Positions 20,160-30,224 of a stretch of 64,000 nucleotides of DNA are shown here, in pieces (position 1 is the stretch's first letter; every line of letters starts with the position of its first letter). The DNA is taken from the NCBI GenBank assembly GCA_037974335.1, contig CM075760.1, positions 12,060,600 through 12,124,599 on the forward strand. Reading direction: 5' to 3'. This DNA comes from Prionace glauca. Taxonomy: Eukaryota > Chordata > Chondrichthyes > Carcharhiniformes > Carcharhinidae. The notes under the pieces are model-generated. The model saw only the letters and a program-made list of their open reading frames with translations, was not told the origin of the DNA and ran no database searches. Position numbers and translations under genes: made by a program.

Positions 20160-20395
20160 GACCATGTCTAATACAATATAAATGTGGATATGGACAATTG
20201 CAGAAATAAGATTGCATCGACTTTGATACAAACAGAGAGAGATCTAAATTAATATAAACAGCGACAATGTCTCGTTTAATATAAACAGAAACATAGTGAT
20301 ATACAATATAAGCAGGGACAGCGTCTAATTTAGTACAGACAGATAATATATCCAATCTACTATGTGCAAAGACAGACAACATAACATTCTACATG
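20160..20395. repeat. Degenerate short tandem repeat (ATATAAACAGAGACA type)
   Basis: Irregular units of about 30 bp containing TAATATAAACAG..GACAATGTCT. The reverse form of the motif (TCTGTTTATATTACA) recurs around 33.9, 37.0 and 37.7 kb. Confidence 0.7.
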
Positions 20396-20499
20396 CAAGA
20401 TAGAATGAGTTAGGGTCCAGTGGAAAATAAACGAAGGCATGGCTCATAATACGAGCTGACACAGGGTAAATTTACTGTAATATAAAGATACTGGTTCAA

Positions 20500-21080
20500 T
20501 CCCCATGAAATTTGTAAAGACGGCCGACTCTCCCATCAAAATCTTACAGGACAGGAGTAACATGGGGTTCGCTGCAGAATGCAAAGTCCCCTCTGTACTG
20601 GCAAATTAATAACTCCTAAATCAGGAATAGCATGAGTGAGATGCAAAGAGAATCTCCCTCTAAACTATCCAATTCAAACGTTCTTACAACATTATACTGT
20701 CTATAAACAGAGTGAAACTCCGTCTATAAATCTGTTCAAACAAAATTAAGGCAGAAAGAGCATGGACATTCTTCTATGTAAAAACTCTCCTGCACTCTTC
20801 CTTCAGAGATCCAGGAGGCAGGTTTAAATTAGTGTTAGGTATAGGGGAACGAGCCGTCCACACAGTTCCACAAAACACACCCAGGCTAGGTACAGCAGAG
20901 ATTAGATACGGATTAAATCTTCCCTGACAAAGATATATCAAACATTCATAAACCAGGAACAATGAGTTCAGACGCAGAGTAAATATTCCTCTACTCTATC
21001 CAGTCAAATACTCCAAGGACAGGGACAACACCGGCTAAATATAGGGAAAGATTCCACATTGAATCCTTATCACCAGGTGG
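20500..21080. repeat. Degenerate tandem repeat of about 60 bp
   Basis: Repeated landmarks GACAGGAGTAACA / AGGTACAGCAGAGATTAGAT / AGGGACAACACCGGCTAAAT, each followed by an AAATCTCCCTCTA-like stretch and a CAAAC(A/G)TTC. It resembles a common shark satellite (GAGTAAAGCTCCCTCTACAC type) in decayed form. Confidence 0.65.
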
Positions 21081-21236
21081 AACCGAGGTTAGGTGCAGAA
21101 GAAAATGTTTCAAGCATTTCAAGATCATTGATTTCTCAAGAGATCTTTTAGAGTAAATCTCATTCCAATTTATTGAATTATATTCTTTTAGAAACCTGTA
21201 CCTGTGGCTGAGAGAATACATTGGGCAAACATTGAT

Positions 21237-21311
21237 TTTATCGAGCCCGGGGCAGGCTCGAGGGGCTAGATGGCCTACTCCTGCTCCCATTTCTTACGTT
21301 CTTATGTTCTT
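21237..21311 (+). mobile_element. Short LINE tail
   Basis: Only the last 75 bp: GGGGCAGGCTCGAGGGGCTA, GATGGCCTACTCCTGCTCCC, then TTACGTTCTTATGTTCTT. Confidence 0.8.
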
Positions 21312-22070
21312 TTGCTGTGGAGTGAAGACGATGAACCATCGTGGAGAGACAAGACGCAGAACCAGACAGGAGAAAGACAGAGAAAGAGATGAAACACAGG
21401 AGATGTTCTGTGTTTTCTGTGTCATTACATTTCGGGATCAGAGGGATTATTTCCTAATTCTGAACATAGATATCATCATGATATTTTTCCTCACATAACT
21501 GATGAATAAATAATGTTGAAAAACAACCATTACTGAAATCCGTTGATTGATTTGCATGGTTGTCTCTATTTCTGTGTTGTGTTGGTGGGGAAATATTTGT
21601 TGTGTTTTTGTCAGTCAACAATCTCATTTGGAATTACTATTCTTGTATTTATTTACATAAATACCTCACTGTTTACAATGAAATGTTCATGACAGAAAAA
21701 CCAGATAAACCGTCACTTATTGATCAGTTTCAACTCAAAATAGCGATTTATTTTAAGAATTTTAACAGTTGAATAAAACTGAATAAAATAACATATGAAT
21801 AGAACTTTTTGAACATTCATAACTCCGGCTGTACTTAACTACAATAAAATAAGACATTTCATTTCAGAATTAGTTCTGAAAGTTCTGATGTCACAATTAA
21901 TAAAGTATCTGTGAACAGGCAGATATTCCACTGAATGTTAATCTGATTGAGGATTTAATCTGTTTAAACTCGACAAGTTAAATAAAAAAACAGATCTGAT
22001 GTCTGAAATATTCTTTCACAAATAGTGATCACACTCACACGAGGGAAGAATAAAAAATGTGGTTATCACG
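21312..22070. other. Unassigned AT-rich interval
   Basis: No gene or recognised repeat. A purine-rich AGACAGGAGAAAGACAGAGA run lies near 21.36-21.39 kb. Confidence 0.5.
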
Positions 22071-22079
22071 AAGAGATAC

Positions 22080-22555
22080 AATTGTTTTTGCTCCCTCACA
22101 GGCGACAGGGAAGCGGGTTCGATTCTAACATTGGGTGACTGTGTGTGGTTTTCACATTCTATCCATATCCATGTGAGTTTCCTCCGAGTGCTCCAGTTTC
22201 CTTCCACAGTCCCAGGATGTGCAGGTTAGGTGGATTGGCTGTGATAAATTGCCCCTTCGCGCCCAATGATGTGCAAAGTCGAATCATAGAATCCCTACAG
22301 TGCAGAAGGAGACCATTCGGTTCATCAAGTCTGCTATCCGGCAGAGCATCCTTCCCAGGCCCAATGTAAATTGTCTATGCTAAATTTCCTGTTAGTGTCC
22401 AATAATGTGTAGGTTCGGGGGATTAGCCTGTGAATATGTATGGTTGCCGGGATCGGATGAAAGCTTGCCTAGGTAGGATGCTGTGCTGGAGAGCCCGCTG
22501 CAGAGTTATTGGACCGAATGACCATGTTGAACTGTGGGGATTCTATGATTTTATG
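22080..22555 (+). mobile_element. SINE with nested reversed SINE piece
   Basis: B box GGGTTCGATTCTAAC, body GTGAGTTTCCTCCGAGTGCT and TTCCTTCCACAGTCCCAGGA, end GAACTGTGGGGATTCTATGA. Around 22,283-22,375 a reversed tail (AGAATCCCTACAGTGCAGAA, GGAGACCATTCGG) interrupts it. Confidence 0.75.
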
Positions 22556-22559
22556 CTTC

Positions 22560-22895
22560 TATGATCAGGCAGAGCAGTGATTATATTCACATTAATCTCA
22601 GCGATTCCAAAGTATTACAAATTATGGGGGAATTTGAATGTATAGAACATTTTACCCGACCTCATGTCGCCCCAAAGTTATTAAAACTCACTGAGGTACC
22701 TTTGCTGAATTTACTCGCTGTTCCCATGTTGTAACTAACCAGGTAAGTTACGTACCACAAACTCCCACAAACCCGGTTGTGATAAATGGCCAACAAATTT
22801 GCGATTTTATTTGACAAATGAGGTTTTGGGTCGGATATTGGACAGAACAGACTTCCTGTTCATAATTATATCAAGAGATTTTACATCCTGGCATT
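22560..22895. other. Unassigned interval
   Basis: No gene or repeat recognised. Confidence 0.5.
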
Positions 22896-23246
22896 GATGT
22901 TAAATACGAATCTGGTTCTCTCTCTCTCTCCGATGATACCCATTGAGATGTTGAGTAGCACTGTTGCTGTTTTAGTTTTAGATTTCCGGAATCTGCAGCA
23001 ATTTGCACTGATTTTATTGAATTTCTGGATGCGAGCGTCACTGACAAAGCTAACATTAATTGGTGACTGTGAACCATCTTGCTGAAACCTGCCCTCTGGA
23101 TGGGTGACTTTCCACTGCCGCTTTAATACAACTGGGTGGCTTTCTCGGATATTTCAGTGGTGGTGAAGGGTTATTTTCATCACATGGAACTGGAGTCTGT
23201 GTAGGACAGACAGGGGAAAGATAGGAATACTCGGTTTATAGTTATT

Positions 23247-23665
23247 TGCAAAGAGAAGATGTTGTTTGAAGTATAAAAACAATTCTGTGGATTCTGGAAT
23301 TCAAACCCAAAGAGAAAATGCTGGAAAATCTCAGCAGGCCTGTCAATATTTGTAAGGAGAGGGAACAGCTGACGTTTCGAGTCCAGATGTCCTGAGACTG
23401 TCCAGCAATTTCTCTTCACGTTGTTTTAAGTGTCTTTGGGTGGAATAAATTGATTCTGAATCTCTGGGGCGGAGGAATTGTGGGTTGATCCAAGACTATC
23501 ACACTGAAGGAGAGACTATAAACCCTATCAGGGACGGGTCGGACCCAGACCATCCAGTTGCTGCCCATATTGAACACTTTGTCTTTACAGCTCAGTCTCA
23601 GGGAGCCTCAGGGATGTCCGGTTTCTGCCTCTGGCTGAGTCAACACAACCTCCGATTCGACACTT
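23247..23665 (-). pseudogene. VH pseudogene, split by a retroposed repeat
   Basis: The plus strand matches the functional VH exon in order: GCAAAGAGAAGATG with TTGTTTGAAGT, then GTGTCTTTGG, then CCATCCAG, ACAGCTCAGTCTCAGGGAGC, and CCTCTGGCTGAGTCAACACA. A roughly 147-bp dispersed repeat (23,273-23,419) is inserted, flanked by the near-perfect 12-bp duplication GTTGTTTGAAGT / GTTGTTTTAAGT. The middle of the domain is scrambled and stops are present, so it cannot encode a V domain. The leader intron is still recognisable at 23,977-24,070. No leader exon or recombination signal was found. This is the remnant of a second Ig cluster in the same orientation. Confidence 0.9.
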
Positions 23666-23689
23666 TAAACAAAAGCTATGAAAAGAAAA

Positions 23690-23976
23690 CACACCTCACC
23701 CCAGACACACTCTCACCTTTTTCCATCGGGGACTAGGTAAAAAACAAATTCTGAGGACACTACAAACCGACTCAGAAACAATTTCTTTACAGCTGCAATC
23801 AGAGTTTTGAATGGATCTACCTCGCATTAAATTGATATTTTTCTAGACCCGAGCTATGACTACAACATAATATTCTTCACTCTCTCCCTTCCTTCTCTAT
23901 GCACGGTATGCTCCGTCTGTATAGTGCGCAAGACTGTGTACTAATGTGTGTGATAATAATAAATCAAATAAAATAT
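23690..23976 (+). mobile_element. Retroposon tail inserted in the pseudogene's leader intron
   Basis: CAGAGTTTTGAATGGATCTA..CTATGCACGGTATGCTCCGT and the end TGTGTGATAATAATAAATCA, followed by AAATAAAAT. The ending resembles a family of LINE tails (ATAATAAATCAAAT). It separates the V remnant from its intron remnant. Confidence 0.65.
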
Positions 23977-24424
23977 ATCAAAAAACACCGAGGATTATTC
24001 CCAGTGAATTGATTGCTGACACTGGAATATTCAACAGACAGACTAACACTGAGGCAGAAAGAGTGAGATCCATTGGAACGTCTCTGCTAGACCAAAAGGT
24101 GAAATTATATTTGAGCCTCTGTTATAGAGTAAAAAACAATTTGATTGTAAATCAAGTCCCTTAATTCTGTACCCCCTTTCACAAGAGAATAGATATAAAG
24201 AAGATGACATGACCTTATCAGAGTAAAAACGTCAGTCTGATTTGCACATTGCAGCATAAATATAATCCATTTGAAGAATTATTATCGATTTATGTAACTA
24301 ATTGCTGGAATAATTTTATTTCAGGTGTGGGTAGCCGTCACTGTAATTTGGGACTGGATACAAGAAGGAGGGAAGAAATGGCCTCATGTTATAGAGAGGC
24401 AATTAATGCACAAACTTAACTAAT

Positions 24425-24832
24425 GTTCTCAGGACCCGACTTCGAATCCCACCACCACAGATGGTGGGATTTAAATTCAGTAAAAAAATGTGTCTGGAAA
24501 TAAGAATCCACTTATGGCCATGATATCATTGTCGATTGTGTAAAAACCTACCTGCTTCACTAATGTATTTTGGAGAAGGGAATCTGCCGTCCTTACCTGG
24601 TCTGGCCTATGCACCTGACGAAGAGGCAGCCCCCACGAAAGCTTGTGAGAATATTATCAAATAAATCGGTTGGACTAAAACCTGGTGTTGTCAGACTTTT
24701 TACTGTGTTTACGCCAGTCCAACGCCGGCATACCCACATCATGATCCAAGAGCCACAGCAATGTGATTGTCTCTCACTGCCCTCGGACAAGAAGTAGGCA
24801 ATAAATTCTGATCAGCCAAAGGTGCCCATGTC
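24425..24832 (+). mobile_element. Retroposed repeat interrupted by another repeat
   Basis: Outer element: CGACTTCGAATCCCACCACC, GATTTAAATTCAGTAAAAAA, TGCCGTCCTTACCTGGTCTG, and after the break CCACAGCAATGTGATTGTCT and GGCAATAAATTC. The inner repeat (about 24,603-24,735) has CCTGACGAAGAGGCAGC, CGAAAGCTTGTGAGA and CCAACGCCGGCATACCCACA. The outer type also occurs at about 590-840. Confidence 0.75.
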
Positions 24833-25135
24833 CATAGAATCATTACAGAGCAGAAGAAGGCCTTTTGGCCTATCAGGCCCAAACCCGCAACATTCCCACC
24901 TCAGTCTATCCCCATCACCCCACTTATATTCCCTGCTAATTCTCTTGACACGATTGGACAATTCATCATCGTGGATCAACCTAAGCGGCATATCCTTGAA
25001 CAATGTGAGTAAATGAGAAAGCAATTGGAGAATATGCAGAATCCACACAGACAGACCCAAACCGGGAGTTGAACCCGGGTCCCTGGCGCTTTGAGGCAGA
25101 AACCCTAACATATATGCCACCATGCCATCCACAAA
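24832..25135 (-). mobile_element. tRNA-derived SINE (HE1/V-SINE-like)
   Basis: Read on minus: B-box-like GGGTTCAACTCCCGGTTTGG, a decayed body, and an end matching CAGAAGAAGGCC. It directly abuts the preceding composite repeat. Confidence 0.75.
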
Positions 25136-25239
25136 TTAATTCAAAAAGGACAATCCTCATGTGATGCAATATTACACGTTAGATTTCCCCAAAGGCTCCT
25201 TTACCCTGTGAAAATTAACACTGAAAGAAAACTGGTGGA

Positions 25240-26700
25240 CTTATAATTAATTGAGCTGACAGGGAAACATGACATCGACATCAACCTTTGACAGAGGATT
25301 TATAGAATCCGAATGGACACGGTGATCAGGAAAGTTCTTTGTCAACATCCAAATCACTGTTGCTCATTTTATTGGCCACCGGCTGTAGAACATTCACTGG
25401 TAGTGGGAACTCAGGATATTAGGATTTTGTGGCATATTGCACAATATCACAAAAATAAATGTTTTGTCTTCCACTAAACCAGGCCGTTTCTTCACTCATT
25501 GGCAGCTATGAGAGCGACTGTTAAATAATCGAAATCAGATTGTGCTGGACAACAGAACATAGTGCTGATCAGGGATAAGAGAGGTTGTCTTTTTAAAGAG
25601 GTGCAGAACGCTTAGAATATTCCAGGTATCTGCGCTTTTCAAGACAATTGTATGATTTTATTTTACTTTTAATTATTTTTATTTTGGGGCCATTGCACTG
25701 ATCTCATTGGACTTTGGGGGTGGGGAGGTCAAAATCTCTTTCTTCCACGTCATGAAGTTACTCACAAAGTGGCTTTAATTGTTGGAAGGACATTTATTTG
25801 GAAGTTATACAAATGAAATAGCATCTGGCCAATTTACTCGTTCCCCATACTATTTAATCACAGTGCAGCCCTTTAAAATATTTGCTTGTAAGGAGTACCA
25901 TTTAAAAACCTATCTTTATTATGGGAATCAAGCATTTATTGTATAACTGGATAAGTCCCATTTAATCCTTACATATTCGCGCTAATCTGTCCCACGCAAT
26001 ATTTGGCAGCAGTCCAACCTGCTGCCAACTACCCCAAGATATTTACAGGAAGCATCTGACGGTGTTTGTTCAGTAAGTCAAAGATCTGTTTCCTCAGTAC
26101 TGAACAGTTGGCTGCAAGCCAACTTCAAACTCTTAGCATTGTCAATAGAGCCTATTTATAAACAAATCTGCCCAGCAACAACTGGAGGAAATCTTAATTA
26201 TTATTTTTAAAGCTGTAAACCGATATGAATGCTTCCCATTTCATTGGAAAAGAAAGCTACCCAGATTCTCTGGCACCTTGTTAGTAACAATGATGATCTC
26301 TCCAACCCAACAATACACTGTGATGGATGGATAGAAATAAATACAGGCAGATTGTGAGAGTTGATTCACAGAGGTGATATGTCTTATACTGCATAAATAT
26401 GTAGGCTGGTGTTTTATTTCACTTTATTCTTCCATGGGACGTGGGGGTCCCTGGAAAGAACAACATTTATTTCCTGTGCGTAATTCCTTTTCAGCTGAGT
26501 GGTGTGTTAGGGCATCTCAGAAGGCATTGCCCAGTTATACATATGGCGGTCCATCTTGAGTTACACCCTGCTGAGACCAAGTAGGGATGGCAGATGTCCT
26601 TCATTGGGGAATCAGAGGGTTATCTCGTCGCTATCAGTATGAATCAAAATTTATTGATTGAATTCAAATTCCACCTGCTGCCATGGTCGGATTTAATCTC
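25240..26700. repeat. Ig cluster 5' flank, copy B of the segmental duplication
   Basis: Counterpart of 15.85-17.31 kb, same orientation, diverged by roughly a fifth by eye. It is interrupted at its right end by the LINE at 26.7 kb. Together with the VH pseudogene it shows that a whole V-side block was copied. Confidence 0.85.
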
Positions 26701-26714
26701 AATTTAATTTAATT

Positions 26715-27255
26715 TAATTCCATGAGATTCACCACCCTTTGAGTGCAGAAGTTGCTCCTCAACTCCATTCTAATCTGCCGCCCTCCCCCTTATCCTGAGG
26801 CTGTGCCCGCTTGTCCTGCTGTCCTTTCTGAGCGGGAAGAATCTCTCTACCTCTACCCTATCCATCCCCTTCATTATCTTATGCGTCTCTATAAGATCCT
26901 CCCTCATCCTTCTAAATTCCAACGAGTACAGACCCAGTCTATTCAGCCTCTCTTCAAAGTTCAACCCCCTCATCTCTGGTATCAGCCTAGTGAACCTCCT
27001 CTGCATTCCCTCCAAGGCCAAAATATCCTTCCACAAGTGCAGCGACCAAAACTGCACACAGTACTCCAGCTGCTGCCTCACCAGTACCCTGTACAGTTGC
27101 AGCAAGACCTCCCTGCTTTTATATCCTATCTCCATCGCTATAATGGCCAGCATCCCATTCGCCTTCCTGATCACCTGCTGCACCTGCAGACTGGGTTTTT
27201 GCGACTCATGCACAAGGACCCCCAGGTCCGTCTGCACTATAGCATGCTGCAGCTT
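26715..27255 (-). mobile_element. CR1-like LINE, ORF2 C-terminal fragment
   Basis: Open over about 155 codons on minus: QTDLGVLVHESQKPSLQVQQ, VLLQLYRVLVRQQLEYCVQF, GMQRRFTRLIPEMRGLNFEE, YSLEFRRMREDLIETHKIMK. The 3' UTR is cut short. Young subfamily shared with 61.8-62.5 kb. Confidence 0.93.
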
Positions 27256-27514
27256 TTCCCCCTAGAAATAGTAATCCCTGCCACTATTATTTATTTTTGA
27301 GAATTTATTTATTTTTATTTATTTCTTTTTGTGAATTTTTACTATTTATTTTTGTGAATGGAGAATTATTGGTAATATTGGCGTCAGGCGATGACCATCT
27401 CCAAAAACGGGGAATCTGACCGTTGCCCCTTGTCACTCAATGATATTGCAACACTGAATCAACAACTAACAACATCTTCGAGGTTACCATTGGCTAATCG
27501 CTGTGTTAGCTGGG

Positions 27515-27785
27515 TATATACATAGAACATAGAACATAGAACATAGAACATAGAACATTACAGCGCAGAACAGGCCCTTCGGCCCACGATGTTGCGCCGA
27601 CCAGTTACAAAACAATGACCCACTAGCCTAAACCAATCCCTTTTCATCCATAAACCTATCCACAGATCTTTTAAACGCCCCCAAACTAGGTGCATTTACA
27701 ACCGCAGCTGGCAGGGCATTCCAGTCCCTCACCACCCTCTGGGTAAAGAACCTACCCCTGACATCTGTCCTATAACTACCCAGTT
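27515..27785 (-). mobile_element. LINE 3' end with five ACATAGA units
   Basis: On minus: ORF2 end (RTLPAAVVNAPSL-type, poorly kept), GCCGAAGGGCCTGTTCTGCG and a TTCTATG repeat tail (five copies at 27,518-27,557). Same family as the piece in the CH1-CH2 intron. Confidence 0.85.
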
Positions 27786-27899
27786 ACATGCTCCAGCTGG
27801 AATATCAACTCAGCCTGCTGTGAGTAACCCACCCCCTAACTCCCCAAACCTGTGCACCACCTGCACGACACATATTAGGGGACAAAAATTGTTCTCTCC

Positions 27900-28365
27900 A
27901 CTTACTTGAATAGATACAGTTCAAACAACATTCAAAAATCTTCATCCCATTCAGGCCAAAGCAACCGGCTTGACAGGAATAACATTTGCAAATGCTCACT
28001 CCCTGCACCACACAGAGCATCATTATGTACCATCTACAAGTTTCACTTCCGAACCTCACCAAGGCTCCTTAGGCAGCCACACGGTGGGTTGTCATCTGCA
28101 AGGACAGGGGTAACAGTTACCAGGGAATACCACCTATAAATTCCCCTCCAAGTCAGTCATATACCTGATGTAGAAATGTATCATCCTTCCATCACTGTCA
28201 CGGGACCGAGATCCTAGAACTCCCTGTGTAACAGGACCGTATGGGTATCTACACCACAGGATCTGCAGCATTTCAGGAAGGTAGCTTACCACCAGTTTAC
28301 TAAAGGCAATGAGGAATAGGCAACAAATACTGACTAGGCCAGCAACGCCCATATCCCTTAAACTA
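27900..28365 (+). repeat. Dispersed shark repeat, near full length
   Basis: CTCACCAAGGCTCCTTAGGC, CATCTGCAAGGACAGGGGTA, CACCTATAAATTCCCCTCCA, TCCTTCCATCACTGTCACGG, GTAGCTTACCACCAGTTTAC, AGGCCAGCAACGCCCATATC. Same family as 8.77 kb and 19.08 kb. Confidence 0.75.
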
Positions 28366-28736
28366 AAACATCAACATATCAATGTTTATGAATGGATGAT
28401 AACTAATGAACACAATTGGTCATCTTTGTAAATGTTTGGCAATTGATGAAAATAAATATCAACTTTCTGAACATTTATGACCTTCTTTTTCTCTGCCAGA
28501 AGATAAGTTCCATTCCACAGGAGATTCATGATTCAGAAACATCACACTATCCGAAGACAAGGCGGATAGAAGAGATGGCAACATCTGTAGGTGTGTCTCA
28601 ATCATAACATTACGGGACAGGCCTTTGATAGGATGACAATTTTGTTACTCATCTGCTTGAAGACCGGGATTAAGCTGAAGCGCAGTGTTTTGTTTGTGTT
28701 GGGGTGATGGGTATCACCATGTATGGGTATGGGAAC

Positions 28737-28829
28737 GTATGGGTATGGTATGTATAGAGATATGTATAGAGATATAGAGATATGTATAGAGATATGATAT
28801 GTATAGAGATATACATATCATACCCATAC
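28737..28829. repeat. Imperfect hairpin of TATAGAGATATG units
   Basis: 20-bp arms at 28,737-28,756 and 28,810-28,829 (GTATGGGTATG..) with one mismatch flank several TATAGAGATATG repeats. Could extrude a cruciform; probably a decayed microsatellite. Confidence 0.8.
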
Positions 28830-29079
28830 ATTGGTGGATCTCAGTAAGACATTCGACACTAACATCAGGTCAGAGACTACAACATTTGGGGGAACTAAGC
28901 TCTCCATCAAAAAATTCTCGGTCTCTTTTATGACACAGAAAAGGACAATTTACAAAACAACTGATAGCCTCATGGACAACACTTAGGGTTGAATCAACCT
29001 CTCAAAAATTGTCCTCCTCAGTCATCAACAAATGTGAACTATGAAAAAAAGACACCAAACTAAAATGAATAGAACAAAG

Positions 29080-29340
29080 AACAAAGAACAACACAGCACG
29101 GGAAACAGGCCCTTTGGCCCAACGAGCCCGCGCCACTATCTTAACAATGTGTTTTTCCTCCTCCACCCTTGACCCGTGTCTATGCTTATGGTACCCCCAT
29201 TGGAAACCAGATTAAAGGGAGAATAATTTAGGGACAATTTGTTACACCAATCAGCCTAATAACACTTCTTTGGGGTGTGGGAGGAAATCAGAGCACCCGG
29301 AGGAAACCCATGCAACCACAGGGAGAATGTGCATGCCCCT
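29080..29340 (-). mobile_element. SINE fragment
   Basis: On minus: TTGTCTAACGAGGGGCATGC, CATGGGTTTCCTCCGGGTGC, a decayed body, then GGGCCAAAGGGCCTGTTTCC and GTGCTGTGTTGTT. No clear tRNA head. Confidence 0.7.
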
Positions 29341-29439
29341 CGTTAGACAACGAGGTGGACCGAAACACCTGTGGAGTGAAAGAGAAAAACATCAACACAT
29401 GTAGCATTAGATTTCCAGTCACGTCCCGAGGCTCTGATC

Positions 29440-29745
29440 CATATTTAAAACAGTCTCCTGTTAGTCTCCATCCCGATTTTCCTCATGTATCTATCAAAGT
29501 AAACCTTAAACAATTCCATCGTGCCTGCCTCCACCACCTTACTTGGCAGTGCATTCCATACCCCCACGACCCTCTGCGTGAAAAACCTCCCTCTAGCATC
29601 CAAATTATACCTCTCCCCTCCCACCATAAGCCCGTGGCCTCTCGTGATATTTGTCTCCAATCTAAGAAAAAGCCTGCCACTCTTTACTCTGTCTATACCC
29701 TTCATTATTTTATACACCTCTATTAGATCCCCCCTCAATCTCAAT
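29440..29745 (-). mobile_element. CR1-like LINE, ORF2 C-terminus
   Basis: Minus: LRGDLIEVYKIMKGIDRVKS, then GRFFTQRVVGVWNALPSKVV, TMELFKVYFDRYM. 5' truncated. A SINE fragment follows it. Confidence 0.9.
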
Positions 29746-29945
29746 GGTGTAGGGTCAATTTGTTACACGAAACAGCCTAAGAGCTCATCTTTGGGGCGTG
29801 GGGAGGAAACCGGAGCGCCCGGAGGAAATCCACGCATCCACAAGGAGAATGTGCAAACTCCCACAGACACAGGCCCAAATCCATGTATCTGCACAGCTAG
29901 CAGTGATAGTCACTGAGCTGTTGTGCTGTCCGTCTGCTGGTCCAG
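29745..29945 (-). mobile_element. SINE fragment
   Basis: Minus: CGTGGATTTCCTCCGGGCGC, TCCGGTTTCCTCCCCACGCC, and a decayed B box. The tail is missing. Confidence 0.75.
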
Positions 29946-30224
29946 GATTAAGCACACACACCGACACGAAGTACTAGGCCACTCTCGAAACATCCAAGAG
30001 CAGCCCATGCACAACCCACCGTGTGCATGCCCCTCGTTTGACAACAAGGTGGACCGACACATGTGGATTAAAAGAGACAAAACATGAACATGTAATACTA
30101 CATTTCCAGTGTCGTCCCGAAGCTCTGACCCTTTTTAATACCATCTGCTATAACCCTCCATCCCTGTTTCGCTCATCTAAGTAAACCTTAAACGAGTCCA
30201 ACGTGTCTGCCTCCACCACAAGTT

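Larger units (their letters stand above)
29329..30219. repeat. Direct duplication of about 200 bp (29,329-29,537 and 30,023-30,219)
   Basis: Both copies run GTGCATGCCCCTCGTT, GACAAC(G/A)AGGTGGACCGA, TACATTTCCAGT/ AGATTTCCAGTC, CGTCCCGA(G/A)GCTCTGA, CTCCATCCC, CTGCCTCCACCAC. The unit spans a SINE end and a LINE C-terminus, so it arose after those insertions. The second copy ends at the start of the next LINE. Confidence 0.85.

Noticed and set aside
26743-27300. 185-codon plus-strand frame and similar frames at 62.3 and 31.5 kb
   Set aside because: They are antisense to clear LINE ORF2 sequence on the minus strand.
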